From: Antedon bifida
Lineage: Eukaryota; Echinodermata; Crinoidea; Comatulida; Antedonidae
Direction of reading: 5' to 3'
Assembly: GCA_963402885.1 (NCBI GenBank)
Contig: OY727099.1
Location: 2,358,501 to 2,422,500, forward strand
Length of the DNA stretch: 64,000 bases
Shown: positions 54,951 to 64,000 of the stretch, piece after piece
Numbering within the stretch: position 1 is the stretch's first letter
Layout of the letters: each line of letters begins with the position of its first letter
The notes under the pieces: generated by a model
What the model was told of the DNA's origin: nothing
The model's input: only the letters and a program-made list of their open reading frames with translations
Database searches by the model: none
Made by a program: the position numbers and the translations under genes

Positions 54951-55040
54951 ATACGGTAGAACCTCTACCACTTACACATCACACCAGGACCCAGGGATGT
55001 CTTCTGAATAGTGGGGGTGGGAGGGGGGGGGGGGGGGATG
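54951..55040. other. MITE end followed by a 17-base G run
   Basis: TACGGTAGAACCTCTACC at 54951 is one end of the Tc1/mariner-like family without a visible partner. GTGGGGGTGGGAGGG and a long G run (55011-55037) form a strong quadruplex candidate. Confidence 0.6.
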
Positions 55041-56910
55041 GCGTGCCGTTATATTTCCCCTTTTAGTTCTTTTCACATGAAAGCTCCCCAGAGAGATTCT
55101 TTACTAATGTATTAATAGATTATGGCTTACTATACGTTTTTCCAAATTAATGTTGTATCAATTATATATAAACAATTTAACTATGAGATTATGAGATAAA
55201 CTAATGTTTTCATTTATGAACATTAATATTTGTGTAATAGATACGTTTGTTTAATCTTCCGATACACTAAAGACCAAACATACACTGGTTCCGTCGTGAA
55301 TCATGTATTTAGCCCCGCCCTGCAATTAACTACTGGTAAAGTGAAGGCAAATTTTCCAATTTTTTTTTTTCCGTGAATTGAGATAAATTTCGAAACGATT
55401 CGATTTCGTAATGATTCAGTATTTTTTCGCAGAATGTTGAAACAACGTGTTCGGTAAACGATGAGTCCGCCTCCTGCGTTAAACATGCCATTTATCATGA
55501 TGCATTCAATAATAGTGACATTATTACATTAAAACCCATTAAATAGGAGTAACCTTCCAACACAAGGGCCGTAGTGTTAATCCTCCCTCCATCAGTGGTG
55601 TAATAGCTATGAGCGCTCACTGGCTAAACCCAGGGCCCCGGAACTTATGGAGACCCCTGAGCAGGGCCCCGAGGAATACAAAAAGCATTGAAATATGTCA
55701 ACAAAGTCTAAAAACGGTGGAGGGCCACTTATTAGGTTCCTAAACCAGGGGAATCATGCATCTGCGTTTACGTCACTGCCCTCCATCCACCCTCCCTTCT
55801 GATTCGTTTCACTGGAAAATGTCCCTAGTGGGGTATCCTAAGGGAATGGCTTCTTCATCAAGGGTCATTCAGCCGGTAATTATTAAAGTCCTTCATATTC
55901 ATTCAAACTTAATTAAAGTAATAATTATATGCGTAAGTATAAAACAATTTCGCATGCACAATCGCAGAATTTTATATTTTTCTCTAGGCCTATTTCAAAA
56001 TAATATTAAAGCCAAATAGTTCGTCATTTTATCAATACGTCACGATAGGTAATTTTTAGTCGTGAGTCTTATTATTAATATATGGTTATATTAATAATAA
56101 TAATAATTCTGTGCCGGCTACTTTCGTTTGAACTTCCACAAATCTAGTATATTAATTAAAATGAGTAATTTATTAAAATTATTTTAATTTGTGCGATATT
56201 ATAAACGTATTAATCTTTTTCAGAATTATGAGTCAGTTATAGTGATATATTTGTGCGCTTTGTATCTTTATATGGCCAAGCGCAGGGTTCACCGCAATTA
56301 ATTTCTGAGATTATTAACTAATCACGATGCATCAATCATCATAAATGAGGTATAGATCAAAAATAATAATATTTCATCACTATGTGATATAAAGTACTCT
56401 ATCAAATCACAGAGGAATTACTATAGAGCAAATTTAAATCGTCGCAGTCATGTGTGATATGGTTCAAGGGCATGTGTGTTAATTAACCCGTAACAATCAA
56501 CTTCACCACACCTCCATTGTATCTAAGATACATTAAAATCACATAATTGTTTTAGTGGGGAAATTATGCGCGTAAAATAATCGTACATGACGTAAGCATT
56601 GCCGTGTTTACCGCGTTGTTGTTGTGTCAGTTCAAAACATGATTGCTTTCATATATAAATAAATAATTGTATACAAAGTGATATGAAATAGCATGTTTGT
56701 CAATACAAATGTTTATTATAATATCGTTTATCCATTACCAATTATTCTGTTATCATTATATCATGATTCTTTATAAATTGTTATCTTTATTATCATCTTA
56801 TATTGTGATATTATTTTAGTAGTATATTGATATTGATAATAACAACATAGAGATGTTATCAATATCTCTAGTGTTACAATTTCCGATAATCATTGAATGG
56901 CGTCGATATC
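55041..56910. other. non-coding stretch, no gene recognised
   Basis: 55610-55770 (AACCCAGGGCCCCGGAACTT, CAGGGCCCCGAGG) is GC-rich and looks like the remains of an inserted repeat. The rest is AT-rich. Confidence 0.4.
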
Positions 56911-57136
56911 TAGGACGTAACGCAAGGACGTAAACGTGTTGACCAATGACAAGCGACGGTTCGAATAATCCATCGCTTGTGATTGGTCAACACACTCGCG
57001 TTGTGATGTTGCGAACTAGGCATTAAACGCAACGCAAGTGATTTAACCAATGAAATGCGATAGATTATGGTAATTCGAACTGCCGCTTGACATTGGTCAA
57101 CTGGCTTGCGTTGCGCTTACGTAGTGGAAACCAAGC
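56911..57136. mobile_element. two abutting copies of the foldback MITE family, subfamily 1
   Basis: The first copy has TAGGACGTAACGCAAGGACG with TTGACCAATGACAAGCGACG and CGCTTGTGATTGGTCAACAC (to about 57020). The second has ACGCAACGCAAGTGATTTAACC and TGGAAACCAAGCT (to about 57136). The outer ends are partly lost. Confidence 0.7.
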
Positions 57137-58191
57137 TAGTTAGTTAGTAAGTAGTTGTAACGTGGAAATGGAATTTTAACAAAATGGAAAAGCCTATTGT
57201 CAAGCCTGGTGACAGTTGTGCATTACACATTTCTTTTTGAGTCCACGCGCAGTCCCTTTTTTATATTTTGTATGTAGGCCTATTTTTATTGTATAACTGT
57301 TAGTGGAGATCTTGAAAGGGTTGTTACTTTGTTTTTAGTAAAATATATGAATGAGAAAAATTCTCGAAGCTTTATTATGTCGATCAGAAACTGCAAATTG
57401 TTTTAATACGAGTTGAACTTATGTATAATTAGTAATTCCACGTACATTCGTAATGAGTGGGAGTCAGAGAGCGAGTTGGTGTTATATTGAATGTGATATT
57501 TTAGAAGTCTGTAAACAAATTATCGATTTAAATTAAATTACGTAGATTGTAGATTGAATCAAACCAAATGAATAATCAATTATATTGATGCCAACTATAC
57601 ATTAATAGAGAACCATGTGACGATGGTGTGACGTGAACGTCAATAGTTAACAAACATAATTTGTTACACTCGGAAGTTATCTATCAAGAGAATGAAGATC
57701 AGTAGGTTACGAGACTCAAGGCAACATTCATTCTACTATCGTCTGCGCATGTCACCAATCGGCTTGTGATGGACTGATTTCAATTACAGTTTCTTGTGTC
57801 ATTCATTTTGCTGGCGTATGTTATACCTAGAGGACACCCAATCCCCTAACCCTCTACACACCCACGCCGAATATGGCCCTCCCCCACCTGCCCACGCCTA
57901 TGAGAACAACACAACGAGTATGTGCCTCTCGGCGTTCTAATGATTTGGAAAGAGTGAGATTATATGTATAGTATTGCGAAGACACCGCCACTAAAGTTTG
58001 CAACTACAGTATAACAAGTCTTAACACACTCCATCAGGTCATGCTCAGTACGTGTTTGATACGCTACTATTGTTGCGTAATTTAATTACGGCTGCGTAAT
58101 TAATGCTGCGTAATTAGTGCTGCATCGTAAAATCAGAAAGTTCGAAATGAAATTTTAAACTTGTAGAGATAATTATAAGATAAGATAAGGT
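57137..58191. other. non-coding stretch with a C-rich tract
   Basis: CCAATCCCCTAACCCTC to CTGCCCACGCC (57838-57898) is C-rich on the plus strand. No gene recognised. Confidence 0.45.
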
Positions 58192-58413
58192 TTATAAAGC
58201 GCACATAATATCATTGTTGGCTTGACAGACGTAGAATCCCTTATCCGTTACCTCTGCATTGCCGATAATTAAATCGCCATTCTGACTTTGACTGACTCTT
58301 CTTCTTGAGTAAGTGACGGGCTCATACTTCTCAGCATTATAATCGGCTTTATATGCCCATACTATCTTTAGCTTGGGAAACGATATAGGAGGATTGCATT
58401 CCAGTTGTACCAT
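58192..58413 (-). pseudogene. isolated DSCAM-like immunoglobulin-domain exon, probably broken
   Basis: The translation is a nearly whole I-set Ig domain: first Cys in LECNPP, Trp in IVWAYK, then NGDLIIGNAEVTDKGFYVCQ with the second Cys, then ANND. The pattern NG-LLI...D-G-Y-C...-NND is that of the DSCAM/contactin type of neuronal adhesion receptors. Two faults stand out. On the 5' side the C/T-rich stretch before the exon (ending TTCTTTTCAC) lacks an AG acceptor for more than 50 bases. On the 3' side the frame passes from NNDI straight into ATGTGCGCTTTATAAACC, a SINE-tail-like sequence with a stop, and has no usable donor. No flanking Ig or fibronectin exons are visible in the window. It is probably a relic, although an unusual intron type on the 5' side cannot be excluded. 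Confidence 0.6.
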
Positions 58414-59320
58414 TGCGTTTGGTTGTACGGTGTGAAAAGAAATAGAAAAAAGAAAAATTAAAAGAATGATTATTGGCTAATATTTTGTGCACGTCTCTGT
58501 TACTATCTATAATTGGTAAATACATGTCTCATTGAAAGAAAATCATTTTTGAATTTATTTCGGATTTACATGTTTTCATCTTCATCGAATTTTGTTTAAT
58601 TCATATATAAAAACGTCAGATGCCTCAAGGCGTCACTAGTTTATCCTACTTTTAATTTGAGTAATTAATTTAATATATAGATGTGCGAAATTTTCACCCC
58701 GCTGGGGAGCTTAACTTGATTATTGCCCAAAGTGATTAATGGGTACCTATTTAAACGATTTGTAACAATTGGGGAAAAAAGAGAATACTTTGTACAATGT
58801 TGGAAATAAATCCTTTGTAATTTACGAAACACAAAATGCTGTCGCCTAATGGATTGGTTAGGTAATGATTCATTTATACATCGGTGGAAACATCATCATC
58901 ATTTCCATTTATTATATCATCTGTATGAATAATACATTGAAAATGGTGTTGCTCTGAAACATTTTTACACAACACAATGCTAAAAAAAAAAAAACAACCA
59001 AAAAACAGTACAAAACCTCGAAAAAAGTCTCGAACATTCAGTGTGCTTTTGAATTGAAACTGTTGCGGAATCTATTTGTATGAGAGGCGATGTACAGGTA
59101 GCTTCTACCGCGCATCAAAAGAAAAGGATCACCATGCGTTATATGAATTCTTCGCGTGTTTTTACTTAATATTAGTAAAAATGCACATATGGCGTTCCAT
59201 ACTTATAATGCTTCAGACAAAAAAAATGAAAAGCTGACTGGTGAACTAACATGAAAAAAATACAAGTCAAATACAGACTTGGGGAAAGTATAATTTGTAA
59301 ACACAAGATGTTAGTTTAAC
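58414..59320. other. non-coding stretch
   Basis: A (A)n/AAACAACC run lies near 58983-59006. No gene. Confidence 0.5.
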
Positions 59321-59324
59321 TGCA

Positions 59325-59596
59325 GTTATTGAACTGCAGTACGAAATAACCTAACTCAGTTAAGAAATAACCTAACTCAGTTAAGAAATAACCTAACTCA
59401 GTTAAGAAATAACCTAACTCAGTTAAGAAATAACCTAACTCAGTTAAGAAATAACCTAACTCAGTTAAGAAATAACCTAACTGCAGTTAAGAAATAACCT
59501 AACTCAGTTAAGAAATAACCTAACTCAGTTAAGAAATAACCTAACTCAGTTAAGAAATAACCTAACTCAGTTAAGAAATAACCTAACTGCAGTTCA
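59325..59596. repeat. 21-bp minisatellite, about 12 units
   Basis: Unit AACTCAGTTAAGAAATAACCT, 21 bp, repeated in perfect register; some units carry AACTGCAGTT, a perfect palindrome, in place of AACTCAGTT. Since 21 is a multiple of 3, the minus strand reads a seven-residue repeat (TELGYFL), which gives a spurious open frame at 59461-59673. Confidence 0.95.
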
Positions 59597-60029
59597 GAAC
59601 CGACCGACCCAATTCCGCCCGCACAGACGTAGGCTATACTTTCAACATTCAGATTAAGGATATGGCTGGACATAATACGATAAAAGATACGATATATTAT
59701 ACTATAATATATACGACATTCATTAACACTTTAAATGGTTTTTAATTCCGTTTTTCTAAGTTTGATGAGAAATATAAACGATTTTGTCACTTTCCACTTC
59801 TATACGTAATCCATTGTTAATAAGGAATTCTCAGATTACAATAATGGGAATTCGATATCATCAGTAATTTACTATTAATAATAATATTCATAATTTTTTT
59901 TTTTGAGTCAAACATAGCGAAACTTAAGAAAAAATGATTTCATTGGTTTGTTTGAATTTAATTATTGGATAATCAAATTATTGATAGTATTCCCTTTTTA
60001 TGTGTATTGATTAGCAACACGTATGCGTG

Positions 60030-60480
60030 AATCGATTAATTTATTGATTTCATTGGTTTATTTCGATTATCATGAGAACCAGCTTCAATAATGGAAAATC
60101 GATTTACTATTGATAATACAGAACTTTTTATTATGAAATATTGGCAATCGAAAATCATTTTGCTTACTGTATGAATCGATTGATTTATTGATTTCATTGG
60201 TTTTTACTTCGATCATCCTGAGAACCAGCTTTATTAATAGAAAATCGATTAACTATTGATAACACAGAACTTTTATTATGAAATATCGACTATCGAAAAT
60301 CATTTTGCTTACTGTGTGAATCGATTGATTTCATTGGTTTACTTCGATTATTGTAAGGTTAATGATGGAAAATCGATTTACTATTGATAATAGTAATGAA
60401 ATATTGATTATCGAAAATTACTAGTGAATCGATTGCTTTATTGATTTTATTGCTTTAACTCGATTATCCTGAGAACCAGC
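60030..60480. repeat. degenerate tandem repeat of about 140 bp, ATCGAT-rich, four units
   Basis: Units start near 60032, 60174, 60319 and 60425 with GAATCGATTGATTTATTGATT. They share CTGAGAACCAGCT, GGAAAATCGATTTACTATTG and CGAAAATCATTTTGCTTACTG. The third unit is shortened. Confidence 0.8.
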
Positions 60481-60559
60481 TGTATTTTCAATTACATGTT
60501 AAAGTTCAATGATATCAAAAGATATACGCTTTCAAGAAGTTAATACAAAAATCATCTAA

Positions 60560-60699
60560 AGCTCTGTCTACACTATCAAACTAGTTGACAAAACGTGTGA
60601 TGTGCCTATATATGGTAGTGATGTGCCAACATATGACATCACCATTTCCATATATGGGGACATTTTTGTCACATAAAGTTTAATAGTGTAGACAGAGCT
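60560..60699. mobile_element. TTAA-type MITE (AGCTCTGTCTACACTATCAA), complete copy
   Basis: A 140-bp element with inverted ends AGCTCTGTCTACACTATCAA and AATAGTGTAGACAGAGCT, flanked by CTAA (left) and TTAA (right). The interior has CATATATGG phrases in both orientations. Other copies lie at 7287-7426 and 62821-62940. Confidence 0.85.
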
Positions 60700-61045
60700 T
60701 TAATAAATAAATTTTAAACCAACAGGAAGTGAAGATAATAATGATAATAATTAATACTTATTTCCTCTATTTGTATTTATAAAATAATACTCTATGTGAT
60801 TGCTTAAAATAATAAACATGTTTTATTTTTACTTTGTATTTACTAAAAGTATAATATTGTGAATTAACAATATGAATTTTATATCATACGTCAATCTTCC
60901 CTGTTATTATGCTGCGTGTCACACCACCGGAAATATTTTTAATTTTAGTGCTTAAAATAGCACACATCAAAATCATTGTGTTAATTGGCTGATTCCTTTA
61001 AAATCATATATACTATAATGCATGGATTGGTATACACTTTGCGCT
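60700..61045. other. AT-rich non-coding stretch
   Basis: Nothing recognisable. Confidence 0.5.
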
Positions 61046-61190
61046 CAAAATACGCAGTGACGTAAGTGTGCCGCAATTTAGACGGCCAATCAGGACGCGA
61101 TGGATCATTTAAACTGTCGCTTGTGATTGGCCGACCGACTAAATTGCGTTGCGCCTGTTATGTGTATACGTCGTTGCATCCAAATAAGAC
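61046..61190. mobile_element. diverged foldback MITE related to the CGCAACGCAAGGACG family
   Basis: The arms GTGCCGCAATTTAGACGGCCAATC and GATTGGCCGACCGACTAAATTGCG face each other around AACTGTCGCTTGT. The centre keeps the family's CGCTTGTGATTGG word, but the ends differ. Confidence 0.6.
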
Positions 61191-61632
61191 ATTAATACAT
61201 GAAGGCATTGTTTTTAATTCATTCATTAAAATCATCATCGTCATTTAAAATTGTGTATGATTTTAGTTTATAAACAGGCATTTATTTATATATGGAAATT
61301 TGTTTTGCCTAATGTAATCTTTAGCATAGTACATTGTACCTATAATTTGACACAATTGGAATAATATATTGCATTGTTCCAGGCATACGATGATTTGCAT
61401 TATACCTTCCATCTTAATATATTCAACTTTACACAATGGAATTGTTTTAATCTATTTAAAACGTTTAATCCAAATAATTTGTTGTAAACATTATAAAAAT
61501 ATGCGGATGCAAAAAATGAGAGTTTTAATGGCAAGAAAGAACAATGGCCTCAAGCGAACTATAGTGACATACATTGAGATGGACATTTTCCTTGCAAGGT
61601 GGTCAAATAACCCTGCATATTCGAAAAGTTAA

Positions 61633-61947
61633 AGATATATTGTCCCCCAAAAACATAAAAATTAATAAAGTCAGACTTCGAATAGATTATTTTGTAGTTT
61701 TAATCAAGTTAATCACTTCCGTAAATGTTTTCACTTATAAAATGACAAAATAAATGGTTATTAACCAAAAACCCATTGGCTGGCAGCAAATTTGACTATT
61801 TTTTGCTATACAGTTTTTTAGGTAAATACATTTTTTTCGATCCAATTTTTGGTCAAAGTGGATAACTATTAGGTGACGTATTGAAAAAAAAAAATGGCGT
61901 ATTAAAAAAAATGTAAGAATTATTTTTTTCAGGTGGACAATACATCT
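61633..61947. mobile_element. TTAA-flanked MITE (AGATGTATTGTCC), complete copy
   Basis: A 315-bp element: AGATATATTGTCCCCCAAAA on the left, GGTGGACAATACATCT on the right, perfect TTAA on both sides (61629-61632 and 61948-61951). The subterminal AAAATTAATAAAGTCAGAC and GCTGGCAGCAAATTTGACTA match the copy at 46652-47070 in reverse. Confidence 0.88.
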
Positions 61948-62214
61948 TTAAGGAGATTTGTCATAGTCGCTTTGAAAAATGCGACAATTAAATATAAAGG
62001 ATAGTGCGGAGACTCGACGTGACAAGTTGCGCCATTTAGGAATTACATTTTGCCGGAACAGTTTAGTTTAGGTTTCATTCCATAACACTGTCTTACTTTA
62101 TTTTGCATACATCTAAAAACTTCCGGAATTGTTCCCAAGATAGTACATGTAACGCACCATGTATGTCATAATGTTTCGCAATCCGCAGCGAATCAAATCC
62201 ATATTTAGCCATCA

Positions 62215-62410
62215 GTGCAAGCTCGGTGGTCTAAAGGTGTGAACGCAAGGCTAGTGATCCGGATCCGAGGTCGTGGGTTCGAATCCCCTTGCGAATTTCT
62301 TCGCAAGTTTTCTCAATGTTTAAAGTACAAAATGACGTCAGAGTAGGGCAAACCTCTGACCTGATCTGAGTTTAGGGATGTTATTTTGTATTGCCCTTTT
62401 TTTTATGAGT
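62215..62410 (+). mobile_element. tRNA-derived SINE, third family
   Basis: GCTCGGTGGTCTAAAGGTGTG serves as A-box region and GTGGGTTCGAATCCCC carries a perfect B box (GGTTCGAATCC). The 5' GCAAG can pair with the 3' CTTGC, but the T stem is mispaired. A body with TGACGTCAGAGTAGGGC follows and ends in a T-rich run near 62397-62404. It is more SINE than tRNA gene, but a recently decayed tRNA is possible. Confidence 0.6.
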
Positions 62411-62820
62411 TGTATATTATTTAATGACTTCAAATGGTGCCGGTACAAAGGAAGAGTTTATACATTCACTCTTCGCTAAGGAGTACTTATATGTCCCTAT
62501 ACAAAAAGGATGTTCCAGTTCGAATCAACTCTAACCCATATCGCTAAATGTAACACACGGGACACATCATTCCAACCCTTTAAAGGGAAAAGAAGCATAT
62601 AGCGGGCTAAATACGCCTACCACCGTCGATTATGATAGTTTTAGTATATCCTTCTTATTGTAAATACCATGTTGCCTTTAACACATTTTGTACGGTTATT
62701 CACCCGATTCGTGATGTACCGAGCCCATTTCCACATATATATTGTCAAGTACCGATAGGCAAATTTCGTACCGAATAAAGTATGCCTGTATAGTGCCTGT
62801 ATCATGGAAAGCTTGTGTAA

Positions 62821-62940
62821 AGCTCTGTCTACACTATCAATTTGACAAAAAAAGAGTATGATGTGCCCAAATATGGTAGTGATATGACGTCATCATGTCT
62901 ATATATGGGCATATCACATTTTGTCACATAAAGTGTACAA
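62821..62940. mobile_element. TTAA-type MITE (AGCTCTGTCTACACTATCAA), right end lost
   Basis: AGCTCTGTCTACACTATCAAT follows GTAA. The interior GATGTGCCCAAATATGGTAGTG matches the copy at 60560-60699. The element stops within GTCACATAAAGTGTACAAGG instead of reaching its mirrored end. Confidence 0.75.
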
Positions 62941-64000
62941 GGCGTTACAAGTGAAACACATGAGAATAATAATACATATTATGTATCACGAAATTGCCAT
63001 ATATATTATTTTCCCTCAATCCTTGCATTCAGCAGAATTCTATCTGTCGCACGATATTATTGAACCGCTAATGTTATTATTAACTTACAGTATATTCACT
63101 GATTTTTTTAAAGGTAAGTATTTACCTATTCCTCTGCATATTAAGTCGCATTCAAGTATGAGACTTTAAAAGGTGGCCAATCAAAGCGGCCCTCGCTAAT
63201 TACAAATAAAGAGGAAACTATGTAGAAGGGAAAAATATAAAAATTCAGTACTATATTTTAAATAGAGTCATGACGTAATCTTGACCGGGATTTATACCTA
63301 GACCTTTATACATGATGGTCGTCACATACGCTGATTGATCCGGATTTATAGTGACTGTTTACACTTCCTATGTTTGGACATAAGGATATACAGTATTTCA
63401 TTTTAGCTGTCAAATTTCTAACGAACTATTCCGTTATATCAATTACTATCAAACGGATTTGTTATCTATTTGATGATGACATGCTTTCAATGGATTTACT
63501 GCATGCTAGTTCGATTGACCAGACGAGTTACGCAATGACCTCACACTTCCTGATTTTGTCAGACAACTACTTATGCGATACAAATGGTACGGTTTCACGC
63601 ATGCGCGCATCTCGCTTCTTTTTCCTATTAACTTTTTAGATTTGAATATAGTCCTACTAATGTACTGACCATTTTATAACGAACTGTAATCTATCACCAA
63701 GTTTCGTTTATTCATCCATAAGAAAAAAATAGTAAAAAGCATAACAATATCAAAATAACAGAGTGAAATATGGACAAAAAGATTTGCTAATAGTCGAATT
63801 GTTGGAGTTGAATTCTCAATTTTACCATCCATGCCAACTTCCGACAATGCTCTTGCCTTTTTTAAAAAACTGTATGTGTTTGTTTTTTCGCCTGATTGTT
63901 ATTTCCCTTTTTAATGCTGTTTTTATTCTTACATTTCTTATGTATTTTTTGACATGTTTTTAAACGCAATTTGGCCACGAGATGTAAATTGGTCAGTATT
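62941..64000. other. AT-rich end of the window, no gene recognised
   Basis: Several open frames of 60-90 codons occur but are AT-driven, without motifs or splice signals. An NRF1-like CGCATGCGCGCA at 63599-63610 is isolated. Confidence 0.5.

Noticed and set aside
59461-59673. Open frame with a seven-residue repeat (TELGYFL)
   Set aside because: It is the translation of the 21-bp minisatellite; the unit length, a multiple of 3, keeps the frame open.
62215-62300. Possible tRNA gene
   Set aside because: The B box is perfect, but the T stem is mispaired, the anticodon arm is irregular, and a SINE-like body with a T-rich end follows.

Overview
The window is a stretch of an AT-rich, intron-bearing animal genome. 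The gene content points to an invertebrate, most likely a deuterostome: two HSD17B12-type ketoacyl-CoA reductases, a group of single-exon rhodopsin-family receptors, a DSCAM-like immunoglobulin exon, and a very dense load of MITEs and tRNA-derived SINEs. An echinoderm is my best guess, from the single-exon receptor duplication and the frequent TAGGCCTA words. That is inference; nothing in the sequence names the species.

Layout. From 1 to 11.3 kb lie two convergent HSD17B12-like genes. The first (plus strand) enters from the left with only its last three exons present. The second (minus strand, 11274 to 4923) is complete in ten exons and encodes 315 residues. Their introns hold SINEs, hAT-like and TTAA-flanked MITEs and minisatellites. 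From 11.3 to 15.6 kb there is no recognisable gene, only AACGTT-rich tandem repeats, a LINE-like 3' tail and a palindromic 185-bp tandem repeat. From 15.7 to 30.3 kb lies a receptor group: a 350-residue GPCR (19747 to 20799) with two similar candidate promoter/first-exon blocks 4 kb upstream, then two roughly 87% identical GPCRs of 311 and 302 residues (26142 and 29223) inside a 2-3 kb tandem segmental duplication. From 30.3 to 36.5 kb the sequence is non-coding, with a SINE and MITEs. At 36496 to 37595 (minus) a two-exon gene encodes a 149-residue secreted peptide-precursor-like protein that I could not assign to a family. From 37.7 to 64 kb the sequence is nearly all repeats: minisatellites of 56, 32 and 21 bp, MITEs, SINE pieces, one short unassigned exon-like ORF at 47.4 kb and one broken DSCAM-like Ig exon at 58.2 kb.

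How the parts work together. The reductases belong to very-long-chain fatty-acid elongation in the ER. The GPCRs are cell-surface receptors of unknown ligand, and the secreted peptide could be a signalling molecule; no receptor-ligand pairing is supported by the sequence. The most striking non-gene pattern is that at least four unrelated short inverted-repeat element families all begin with AG and sit at TTAA (or one-mismatch) target sites. This suggests one TTAA-specific transposase, encoded outside the window, has mobilised them all.
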